The notes under the pieces were generated by a model, which saw nothing but the letters and a program-made list of their open reading frames with translations, had not been told where the DNA came from and searched no databases. DNA of 64,000 nucleotides, taken from assembly GCA_900095095.1 (NCBI GenBank), contig FMBT01000290.1, forward strand, positions 124,001-188,000, read 5' to 3'. This document shows, piece after piece, positions 41,268-50,500 of this stretch (position 1 is the stretch's first letter; the number at the start of each line of letters is the position of its first letter). The position numbers and the translations under genes were made by a program. The DNA is from Fragilariopsis cylindrus CCMP1102 (taxonomy: Eukaryota; Bacillariophyta; Bacillariophyceae; Bacillariales; Bacillariaceae).

Positions 41268-43133
41268 ATGATACCAACAACTCCTACCGGTTGGAACACT
41301 GTACCTAATCGTAATCGTAACAGGATCATCAGTCCAGACGACAACGATCAAGACAACAACAACAACAACAACAATCCATTTGGTCTATTGGAAGATTCCG
41401 ACTCCGAAGACGACGCATCGACATCCAGTGTCACCAGTGTTGTAGAACCAGCACAAGGCAACAGCGACGCAGCATATTTAGTAGATCCGGTTTCAACTTT
41501 AAACCGTATCGCAACTACGTCAAGCGTCCTAGATTCAGGCTCAACAGACCACATCGTAACGACGTATCGAACCGTTGATATCAGTAGACAGTACTTAGAA
41601 TTAGTACCTACTGTAGGAACCCAATTAGAATATACCGTATTACGTAACCAACCATATATCGATAATATATTAGAAAACTTCTACAATACAGTACCTGACG
41701 ATTCACTACCAGCTCTCTACACACCGCACGACGACGACGACGACACGGCATCAACTGTATCGATATCCAGCATTGGCAGTATGGGAAAGGATCTACCATC
41801 GATCGATGATCACCTAGGCCGGGAATACCAATCACCAGAAAGGAGCAACTTCAACTTTGCTGATGCTGTAGTATTCCGGGAGGCATTAGGTAACGCACTA
41901 GAAGGATGCCAACACACCGAAAGAGATGCAGGACATGCATATCTGGTGGATACCCTGAAGCGCAACTGCGAGAGATATGGAGATGATCTTGCCCGACTCC
42001 CACCACCGGCAAAGAAAGTGGCCTTACCCACCGGCGATGCCAGTGGAACATGGAGGAGGTATGAAGCGCTGAAGAAGATCTACGAGAAGGAGACCCATTG
42101 GAATGCTGAAGCTCTACAAGCAACAGTAAGGAGATTCCCCGAAACCATGAAAGAGCAAATGAATGATTATGGAACACTTCCATTGAACTATACCGTACGC
42201 CTAGCTCTCAACTTCATTGAAGGAAAGGTATCAGATCGTGTTAAGAAACAGAAAGCATATATCGATCTAATGGGATGCATCACTGCACGAGCGTACGTGC
42301 CATCACCTGAAGGACCGGTATCATACTTGAAGAAAATGGAACATGATAAACATTGTATCGATATCCTTTCAGGGAGTTCCAATGTTGAATTCGAATATTC
42401 ATGGGATACCCTCATCATCAACTGCCAGACCAAGATCCGTGGTAGTGGGAGCCACAACAACACGTATCTCCGATTGATTGAAGACAAGTGGGAAGCTGAT
42501 ATGCTACACAAACCAGTCATCGGTCGATGGAAACGGTTTAAGCAGCTATACATTAAGGAACTGCAGAAACTAACCGAAGATGGTATTGACAATAGTGCCA
42601 TGAGTGTTCAACAAGCCCTCATCGCCCGCGTCGACGCATTTGAATCAAAATACGAGACAGAAGTGCAAACCCTCAATAACAACCAACTACATTTGGAGAC
42701 TGCCTTCCAATCTTCAAGCGTCCCATCGGTCGTTGACACCGACGGTACCGGTACTGTATCAGGATCCATTTCGGGTACTGCCGCGTCCGGTATGCAGTTA
42801 GCTGCAATGTCCGATCTACTCCGTGAAGTGAAGGCTCTAAAAGCTGAAATCAATACCATGAAATCAACCAATACTGGTGGTGGAAAAGGAGGAAGGAAGG
42901 AAAAGGCAACTAAGGAATTGTACAACGTATGGCGCCAGTGGAAGTTCTGGTGCTACTCGTGTGGCTGTAACTTGAACCATGACAGCAAGGGTTGCCATTC
43001 ATTCAAGAAAAAGAAGGACCATAAAGATGAAGCGACCATGCAAAATCCTATGGGAGGTAATGAATCCAGGAACGAGTTCCATAACAAGTGGTGGAGCCCA
43101 GTAGATCATAAGCCGTACGACAATCCAGAATGA
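41268..43133 (+). CDS. gag: Gag protein of the inner copia element
   Basis: 621 residues from ATG 41268 to TGA 43131-43133. The N-terminus is Asn/Asp-rich and contains LDSGSTDHIV (about 88-97), a copy of an aspartic-protease-type motif unexpected in gag, and SDAAYLVDP (about 66-74), which recurs in RNase H of the same element. The central part (about 180-500) is helical and gag-like (WRRYEALKKIYEKETHW, LIEDKWEADMLHKPVIGRWKRF). The C-terminal nucleocapsid part has a zinc-knuckle-like CYSCGCNLNHDSKGC (about 564-578) followed by Lys-rich KKKKDHKDEATMQNPMGGN. The spacing of C and H is not the classical CX2CX4HX4C but suits the diatom variant. The stop is followed in the same frame by pol. Confidence 0.87.
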   Translation: MIPTTPTGWNTVPNRNRNRIISPDDNDQDNNNNNNNPFGLLEDSDSEDDASTSSVTSVVEPAQGNSDAAYLVDPVSTLNRIATTSSVLDSGSTDHIVTTYRTVDISRQYLELVPTVGTQLEYTVLRNQPYIDNILENFYNTVPDDSLPALYTPHDDDDDTASTVSISSIGSMGKDLPSIDDHLGREYQSPERSNFNFADAVVFREALGNALEGCQHTERDAGHAYLVDTLKRNCERYGDDLARLPPPAKKVALPTGDASGTWRRYEALKKIYEKETHWNAEALQATVRRFPETMKEQMNDYGTLPLNYTVRLALNFIEGKVSDRVKKQKAYIDLMGCITARAYVPSPEGPVSYLKKMEHDKHCIDILSGSSNVEFEYSWDTLIINCQTKIRGSGSHNNTYLRLIEDKWEADMLHKPVIGRWKRFKQLYIKELQKLTEDGIDNSAMSVQQALIARVDAFESKYETEVQTLNNNQLHLETAFQSSSVPSVVDTDGTGTVSGSISGTAASGMQLAAMSDLLREVKALKAEINTMKSTNTGGGKGGRKEKATKELYNVWRQWKFWCYSCGCNLNHDSKGCHSFKKKKDHKDEATMQNPMGGNESRNEFHNKWWSPVDHKPYDNPE

Positions 43134-43145
43134 GGACGTGGGAAG

Positions 43146-46100
43146 GTGATGGATATTGATAAATGTAGTGACTGTGTATTAACCATTAATAATAATAATA
43201 ATAATAATTATATGTTAAAAGCAACTACATATCTATCCCCTTCGAGTAATCTATATCAACAACCACGTACGCCTACCGTATATCGTAAACAACTTGTACC
43301 ATGCACTCCGAATGCCAACAGGAGATCACTCCGTGTATCGTTTCCATCCAATCTAATATGTGGACCAACACGAAAATCTGCAGCCTTAAAAGTTTGCAAC
43401 GTAATGATCGACAGGTACCCCGTAACAAGAGGCGCCATTGATTCTGGAGCAACAGACCATTTCTTACCAACAACGTACCGCGGAGACAACCATCAAGCGA
43501 CGTCCAATGGCATGAAAGTGAAGTGTGCAAATAACTCCATAATGACGTCCACATCTACAGACGTCCTGTCGCTCGCGAAGCTCCCACCACTAGCACGTAC
43601 CTGCCACAAGTTTGATGACGTATCAACGCCCCTCTTATCAGTGGGAAAGCTCTGTGACAACAACTTACACGTCCTATTTTCACAAAACCAAGTGACAGTC
43701 ACCGACAAGCCCCCAATCCTTACAGGTACAACCGTTATGGAAGGACGACGACAAAATGGACTCTATTTGGTGCCAATACACGACGGGGCGCATACACTTC
43801 CAAGGGTGGATGCACTTCCAAGGGTGGATGCACTTCCAAGGGTGAATCGAATCAATCCCATCGGAAACACCGCAGGGATTGCTACTGCAGCTAGCGCATA
43901 CGAAGTGCAAACAGTCGCCGCATTGACAAACTTCTTCCACATGACGTTAGGCTCACCTTCTATACCAGAATGGATCAACTGTATCAACAACAATTGGTTC
44001 AAGTCATGGCCGGGACTGAGCGCAGATAGAGTACGTAAGCACTGCACCAAGAAAGAACAAACTACACTTGGGAACCAGAAAATGATCAAGAAGAATGTCA
44101 GAACATCGAATATCATTGACCTATCAGTTAGAAAAGAACGTATTGAACTTAAGAAGAAATTACATGACATAGGTACCTTCTTAATTGATGGTAATGATAT
44201 GAAACAACTAATTGCAATGGATTTACCAGGACGATATCCTGTTACATCAGCAAGAGGCCACAAATACATCATGGTTATGTACGATTATGACACTAACTAC
44301 ATCAATGCAGTGCCTATAAGATCGAGGAAGTCAAGTGAACTCGTAGCAGCATTCAAGTTTTGTTATGATGAACTCAAGGAAAGAGGTTTCACAGCGCGTG
44401 TAATGCGATTAGATAATGAAATCTCGACAGAACTTATTGCAGCAATAGGGGAACTGAATTTAGACTACCAGATCGTATCGCCAGGAGACCATAGATTGAA
44501 CCATGCAGAACGTGCCATTCAAACCTTCAAGTCCAAGCTCATTGCTTTCAGAGAAGGCGCTGATCCGAGTTTTCCGAAGAACTGTTGGGACCTGTTTATT
44601 AAACAAACAGTATTAGCTATGAATCTAATGCGCCCATCAAGAATCAACCCATTAATATCAGCGTACACACTAGTACATGGCGAATTCGATTTCAATCGCA
44701 CTCCCATGGCCCCAGTTGGCTGTAAGGTCATAGTCCATGACAGAAGAGGTGAACGAGGTAGCTGGGACAACCATGGAAGCCATGGTTTCTATATCGAACG
44801 GGCGCCCCATCACTACAGGAACTACACTTGCTACATGAGGGACACCAAACAGAATCGTATATCCAATACGGTCGAGTTCTTTCCATCGCATTGTACCCTA
44901 CCCAAAGTTACACCTATCGACCGACTAACCTTGGTGTTACAGGACCTCCACGAAGTACTATCTCAACCTCCAAGTGATTTTCCTTTTATGAACCAAGGTA
45001 CGGACCTACACACGGCTATCACTGCAATTCAGAAAATCCTTTGCTTACAAGCAGATGACACCGCAACTACTGCACCAACAATCCCTGTGCCACTTCCAAG
45101 GGTGGAAGTAATAACCACTGACACCCAACGTGTAACAAGGTCCACCACAGCCACCAATAAAGTGTACGTCATTGGTACCATCATACGTCGAAAATTCACC
45201 AGTGGTTTCCACGAAGGTGAAATCACCAGATATGACCCAATTGAACAGTACTACAAAATAGTGTACCGCGATGGTGATACAGAAGAAATGTCATACAATG
45301 AAGTAAAACAATACCGGAAGAAGATTCAAAAGTATACCAGACCCATCAGGAAAGCATTACTACTACTCCCTATTCGGCACCGTCTACCAACCCCCGTCAT
45401 CAACAATATGCCTACAGCCAAAAGCCAACGTCCTAAAAAGGTACAACGTCTGAACCGATATAACCGAAATCCTACAGTGCAACAAAATCCAAATAGGTTT
45501 AGCAATGGATACAGTAAGGCAGTAGAACATCTACAACCAAACTTTGCGTTTGGAGCTTCGGGCGCCGTCTGGGACGACAGCCTCAATAAGATGGCGAAGT
45601 ATCGAGATCTAATCAATCACAAGGATCCTGTAATCAAAAATCGTTGGCTCCAATCAGGAGAAAACGAATTTGCCCGTTTATTCCAAGGTTATGGTGAAAC
45701 TGAAGGAGTAGATGTACTGGATTGGATCCGCAAAGAGGACGTACCCCGTAACAAACAAGTAACGTATCCAAGATATGTAGTTGCTGTTAGACCAGAAAAG
45801 TCAGAACCATACCGTACTAGAATCACAGCGGGAGGCGATAGGATTGACTACGAAGGCAACGTAACAACGCATACAGCTTCAATGGAAACAATCAAGATGC
45901 ATTGGAACTCAGTCGTTTCCACTCCAGGTGCCAAGTACTGCACCGCAGATATATCGAACATGTACTTATGCTCGCTATTGCCTGACGAAGAATATGTCAG
46001 ATTCAAACATGATATGATACCACCGAATATAATCAAGCACTACTTATTAGACAAGTTAGTAGTCAATGGATTTGTATATGCCAAAATCAAGAAGGCATGG

Positions 46101-47276
46101 TATGGTCTCAAGCAATCCGGTAAGATTGCACATGACGACTTGGTACAACACTTAGAAAAATACGGTTACGTAAAAGAAAAACGCACTGATGGCTTATTCA
46201 GCCACAAGGAACGCGACATCAACTTTACACTAGTAGTGGATGATTTTGGTATCAAGTACACCGACAAAGCAGATGTAGAACACCTAGTTACCGCACTACG
46301 AGAAAAATACCCATTAAAAGTTGATTGGAAAGCCGAACAATATATCGGGATTCACCTAAAATGGAACTATATTGACCGTGAAGTTATCTGCTCCATGGAT
46401 GGGTATGTAGAACAAGCACTGAAGGAATTCAACCACATCATCCCAAAACAACTACATTCAGGACCTTCCAAGATAGACCGACCTGATTATGGTGCCAAAG
46501 TTCAATATGTAAAAGAAGACTTGACAAATAAGTTAGATGAAGATCAAATCAAATTCATACAACGCGTCACAGGAAAATTCCTATTTTACGCAAGAGCTAT
46601 AGATGACACTATGCTACATGCAATTAATGACATCGCATCATCAACAGCAAATGGTACTGAAGCAACATTGGTAGCAACGACATATTTCCTAAATTATGCT
46701 GCAAGCAATCCAAATGGTCAAATCATATACAGAGCCAGCGACATGATACTCAGAATCGATTCAGATGCAGCATATTTAGTGCGCCCTGAAGCAAGAAGCA
46801 GAGCAGGTGGCTACCATTATCTAGGAAGCAAAGACGGTACATTATTCAATGGACCCATCCTTGTACTAGCAAAAATTATCAAAAATGTTATGGCATCAGC
46901 AGCGGAAGCAGAAGTGGCAGGTATCTACCTGAACGCCACAGAAGCTGTATCAGAACGAAATTGCCTCATTGAAATGGGACACCCACAACCGCCTACACCA
47001 ATCAAAACAGATAACACAACAGCACGTGGTATTATTACTGGTACTATCAAACAAAAAAGGTCAAAAGCCATTGACATGAGATTTTACTGGTTAAAAGACA
47101 GGTTTGAACAAAAGCAATTTGATTATGTGTGGGGACCAGGTATTGAGAACCTAGCCGATTATCCGACTAAACATCACTCTGGAAAACACCATAGTACTGT
47201 TAGACCCATCTACCTATATATAAAAAATAAAAGTCCAAAAACTATCCAAGGGTGTGTTGAATTATTAGCGCGATAG
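43146..47276 (+). CDS. pol: Pol polyprotein of the inner copia element
   Basis: About 1,375 residues, in the same frame as gag. The first ATG is 43149; the open frame runs back to the gag stop. The protease is at AIDSGATDHFLP (DSGA at about 43439-43450). The integrase has IAMDLPG (about 44217), MRLDNEIS (about 44406) and NHAERAIQTFK (about 44505) as D, D, E. A Tudor/chromo-like module follows (about 45163-45320: GTIIRRKFTSGFHEGEITRY ... YRDGDTEEMSYNEV). The reverse transcriptase (about 45660-46390) has CTADISNMYL and LVVDDFG (VDD at about 46236). RNase H (about 46755-47190) has SDAAYL, AEAEVAG, TDNTTA and ENLADYPTKH. Just before integrase, 18-bp repeats encode three LPRVDA units. The stop TAG (47274-47276) lies 22 bases inside the 3' LTR. 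How pol is expressed past the gag stop is not clear; readthrough or reinitiation are options. Confidence 0.9.
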   Translation: MMDIDKCSDCVLTINNNNNNNYMLKATTYLSPSSNLYQQPRTPTVYRKQLVPCTPNANRRSLRVSFPSNLICGPTRKSAALKVCNVMIDRYPVTRGAIDSGATDHFLPTTYRGDNHQATSNGMKVKCANNSIMTSTSTDVLSLAKLPPLARTCHKFDDVSTPLLSVGKLCDNNLHVLFSQNQVTVTDKPPILTGTTVMEGRRQNGLYLVPIHDGAHTLPRVDALPRVDALPRVNRINPIGNTAGIATAASAYEVQTVAALTNFFHMTLGSPSIPEWINCINNNWFKSWPGLSADRVRKHCTKKEQTTLGNQKMIKKNVRTSNIIDLSVRKERIELKKKLHDIGTFLIDGNDMKQLIAMDLPGRYPVTSARGHKYIMVMYDYDTNYINAVPIRSRKSSELVAAFKFCYDELKERGFTARVMRLDNEISTELIAAIGELNLDYQIVSPGDHRLNHAERAIQTFKSKLIAFREGADPSFPKNCWDLFIKQTVLAMNLMRPSRINPLISAYTLVHGEFDFNRTPMAPVGCKVIVHDRRGERGSWDNHGSHGFYIERAPHHYRNYTCYMRDTKQNRISNTVEFFPSHCTLPKVTPIDRLTLVLQDLHEVLSQPPSDFPFMNQGTDLHTAITAIQKILCLQADDTATTAPTIPVPLPRVEVITTDTQRVTRSTTATNKVYVIGTIIRRKFTSGFHEGEITRYDPIEQYYKIVYRDGDTEEMSYNEVKQYRKKIQKYTRPIRKALLLLPIRHRLPTPVINNMPTAKSQRPKKVQRLNRYNRNPTVQQNPNRFSNGYSKAVEHLQPNFAFGASGAVWDDSLNKMAKYRDLINHKDPVIKNRWLQSGENEFARLFQGYGETEGVDVLDWIRKEDVPRNKQVTYPRYVVAVRPEKSEPYRTRITAGGDRIDYEGNVTTHTASMETIKMHWNSVVSTPGAKYCTADISNMYLCSLLPDEEYVRFKHDMIPPNIIKHYLLDKLVVNGFVYAKIKKAWYGLKQSGKIAHDDLVQHLEKYGYVKEKRTDGLFSHKERDINFTLVVDDFGIKYTDKADVEHLVTALREKYPLKVDWKAEQYIGIHLKWNYIDREVICSMDGYVEQALKEFNHIIPKQLHSGPSKIDRPDYGAKVQYVKEDLTNKLDEDQIKFIQRVTGKFLFYARAIDDTMLHAINDIASSTANGTEATLVATTYFLNYAASNPNGQIIYRASDMILRIDSDAAYLVRPEARSRAGGYHYLGSKDGTLFNGPILVLAKIIKNVMASAAEAEVAGIYLNATEAVSERNCLIEMGHPQPPTPIKTDNTTARGIITGTIKQKRSKAIDMRFYWLKDRFEQKQFDYVWGPGIENLADYPTKHHSGKHHSTVRPIYLYIKNKSPKTIQGCVELLAR
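43796..43850 (+). repeat. 18-bp triplicate acttccaagggtggatgc in inner pol
   Basis: Three tandem copies encode LPRVDA-LPRVDA-LPRVNR. The core ccaagggtg also occurs at 45095-45103 and as the purine-rich end (47246-47254) right before the 3' LTR. Confidence 0.85.
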
Positions 47277-47567
47277 TCGACCACTTCGATTAACTATCCA
47301 ACAACTGTGATACAACCGAGGTGCAGTTAAATAACAGTTATGGGATATGATTCACACTTGGCTTGCTTGGCTGTAAGATCCAATACAAGACCTATCGTAT
47401 CGCCCAATAATAGATGAAGATAGCTTTGAACACAAGAAACACAAACACATGCGATTAGATCACAGGATGTAACAACATACTGCGCTCACTTTAATCTCTA
47501 ACATCATTGTAACTCTAATACTAACTAGTTAACAAACTACTGTATGTATTCGTATTTACTTCTAATA
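47255..47567 (+). repeat. 3' LTR of the inner copia element
   Basis: Appears identical to 40922-41234. Contains the pol stop codon (47274-47276) and, near its end, an ATG at 47544 that is in frame with the remaining pol part of the outer element. Confidence 0.93.
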
Positions 47568-50500
47568 ACCACACCAGTAATAGGTAAAGATGGTAAAGTT
47601 GTTGGTCATATCGCATATACGGCAGCTATGGCTAAAATCAATCATCGTTTTGATCAAGTCGATTGTCATCTACCAAATACTCCCAAAGACAACTACGTCG
47701 TCTCCGTTAATGCAACGAAATTCTTTAATGAACCACTCGCATTAATGGATGGCGGAGCTAATGGTGGAATTGGAGGCAGAGATATGAGACTCATGTCTTA
47801 CAATGCTGACGGACGACGTGTCAATATAGGTATTGCAGGTGATCATCAAATGACTGGCAAGAGACTTGGAACATTTTGTTCTGTAATTGTTACAAACAGA
47901 GGCAAGATTCTAGCCATATTTCATCAATATGCTCATGTACCTGAACAAGAAAAATCGATTCACTCGAAATGTCAGTTCCAAGCGCATAATAATCTTGTTG
48001 GAGATACAGCGACAGCCTATGGCGGACCACAACGTATTCAAACTGCAGACGGATATCAGTTACCATTATCTATACGCTCTGGATTACCGTACATTCGCCA
48101 AACATATCCTACCAATGATGAGATTAAAGAACTTACACATGTACAGTTTACTTCACCTGCCGAATGGAATCCTACTCTGAATGACGATAGCCGTACACCT
48201 GAAGAAATGCTCAAGCAATTTCCTCCTATGCCACGGTCCGCTATCAACGAATTCTACGATCAAGAAGGTAATATTAATTACGACTATCTTTCTAAACAAG
48301 AACATAGACCAATACGTGCAACAGTTCAAACCGTTGAAATTGAACATAACGATGATGACAGTGTTGGTTCTATGCCTGGTTTACAAGATCGAGCTCAAGA
48401 AGAAGATTCCTCAAGTGATGATGAACCTGTAGTTGATAAATTCAAGCAACCAACTACAATTGTATGGAATGATCCAATCGATGACTCCAATGGGGAGAAA
48501 ATTGAATGTTCTCGACTTAGAAAAAGTAGGCTCAGACGCCGTACCCGAATCAAAGAAAAACGACTCAAAGCTAAAGCGTCTAAACAAGAACTGATTGATA
48601 AGAAACCATCTGCTACTACAGCTAATGATTTACCAATCCCAATTATTGATAATATGGTCAATGATAACGAATCCCCTACAATGGTAGACGGCATCGAGTT
48701 CTTTTCAACGGATCCTCATCCACTTCAACCTAATATCATCGACGACGTTATTGAAGAAATGAAGATGGACGATCTACTGTTCTACGATTCACTAGATTCA
48801 CCCAATGACTCCACAGTTTTCGTAGATACAAAATCAGACACCTCGTATCTTGATGACTTATCTACCTTCAGACCGACTGAACACGAATACTGGGAAGACT
48901 TTTTAATGGATGAATCTACTCAGCGTCTGATCTATCAAGGAACACTCGATTATTATGAACAATATGACATTAATGCTACCGACATTGCTAATGTAATGAA
49001 TCCTCTTACACCAAGATATTCTGTACCTACGGTCATCGATTATGAATCCAAAAGGAAGTACTTTGCACATCTACCTGCTTCGATTGTTAAAGCTACCTTC
49101 AAGCATACAACTCAGAATATGAAACTACCCCCAGCCTCATATCTGCACAAGATGTTCAAATCACCTAATCCTTCTGCGAATCTCAAACGCCGTGATGAAG
49201 ACGATGCCACCGACATGATCTATTCAGATACTCCTGCATGCAACGGTGGTGAGAAATGTGCACATATCTTCGTGGGACGAAAATCGAAACTCACCGATGC
49301 ATACAAAGTAAAACATCAGAATGCTGAAGACTTTCTACTTTGCTTCCAAGATCGTGTTCGTCAAAGAGGATGTCCCACTGGACTAGTAGCAGATAACGCT
49401 CCTATGTATCGAGGATGGAAAAACGCAGTGTACCTTCGAGACATTTGTATTTCATTATGGCAATGCGAATCCAAATATCAGCACCAAAACTATGCTGAAA
49501 ATCGATGGCAAACTGTCAAACGGTACACGAACCGAGTAATGGACCGCAGCGGATGTCCTCCCTACGTTTGGTTTCTAGCATTATCTTATGTTATATTCTG
49601 TCTCAACAATTGTGTTGATCCAAACATCGGAGAGGGAAACAAGAGTCCACTACAAATCGCAACATTTCAAATGACTGATATTAGCCCTCTGCTATACTTC
49701 TATTTTTGGGAACCTGTTTATTATCTCGTTGATGAATCAGAACAGCATTTCCCAAGTAAGTCCAAAGAAATGAGAGGTCGATGGGTAGGAATCTCCGAAC
49801 ATATCGGTAACAAGATGACCTACAAAATCATTTCCGATACAACTGGAAACGAAATTTGTCGCTCGGCCATACGTACTGCACGAGACAATACGATGAAGAA
49901 CCTACGCGAAGATCCTGTCACGGTAGACAAAGATCTATTCAATGTTGAAGATATCCTTTCTCCGGCAGAAGATATTGCTAACAATAAGTTAAAAGAAGTA
50001 ACCTCGGGAAATACTTTTAACGATTTTGATGCATCAGCAATATCCAAGGATATCGAAATTCAACTCCAGGCAGAATTAGATGCAAGATTTAACGACTCGA
50101 ATGAACAGCAGACTGGTCATTTTAAAACGGCGTCGCCAAAACGTGCACCTCCTACTGGACCACAACGTCATGTAAAACAGAAGCGTTTAAGCTCCTTAAA
50201 TCCTATGGATAAAACTAAGGATAAAGGTTTACGACGTAGTTCACGACATAAACCCCTTCAAAACTTGAACGTTAAAGGAGTTACCACACTATTGACCCAA
50301 GTCAATAATACTGATATCAACCATCCCACCAACCCACAGCCGTCTACCGCAACTCGTCAACAGGTCCTCAAACAACGTGACACATCTATCAAGGAACAGC
50401 TAGATTCATTTGTCTATCTTCGAGAAAATGGGGAGAATGAATATCTTTTGGGAAAAGAATTTGAGTTTCCTCTTAAAGACGAAAATGGCAACGCGATACT

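Larger units (their letters stand above)
40922..47567 (+). mobile_element. Inner Ty1/copia LTR retrotransposon (CoDi-like), intact structure
   Basis: A 6,646-bp element with 313-bp LTRs inserted in the same orientation into the outer element's gag-pol frame. LTRs 40922-41234 and 47255-47567 look identical over their whole length, so insertion was recent. It carries gag (41268-43133) and pol (43146-47276) in the same frame separated by one stop codon. The gag zinc-binding segment followed by KDHKDEATMQNPMGGN, and RNase H with RAGGYHYLGSKDG, resemble diatom CoDi elements. Both frames are open, so it could be autonomous. It lacks a recognisable tRNA primer site and instead has a self-complementary candidate (see 41156-41169 and 41235-41248). 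Confidence 0.93.

Noticed and set aside
43763-44272. 169-codon minus-strand open frame in the inner copia pol
   Set aside because: Antisense to protease/integrase coding sequence; no independent signal.
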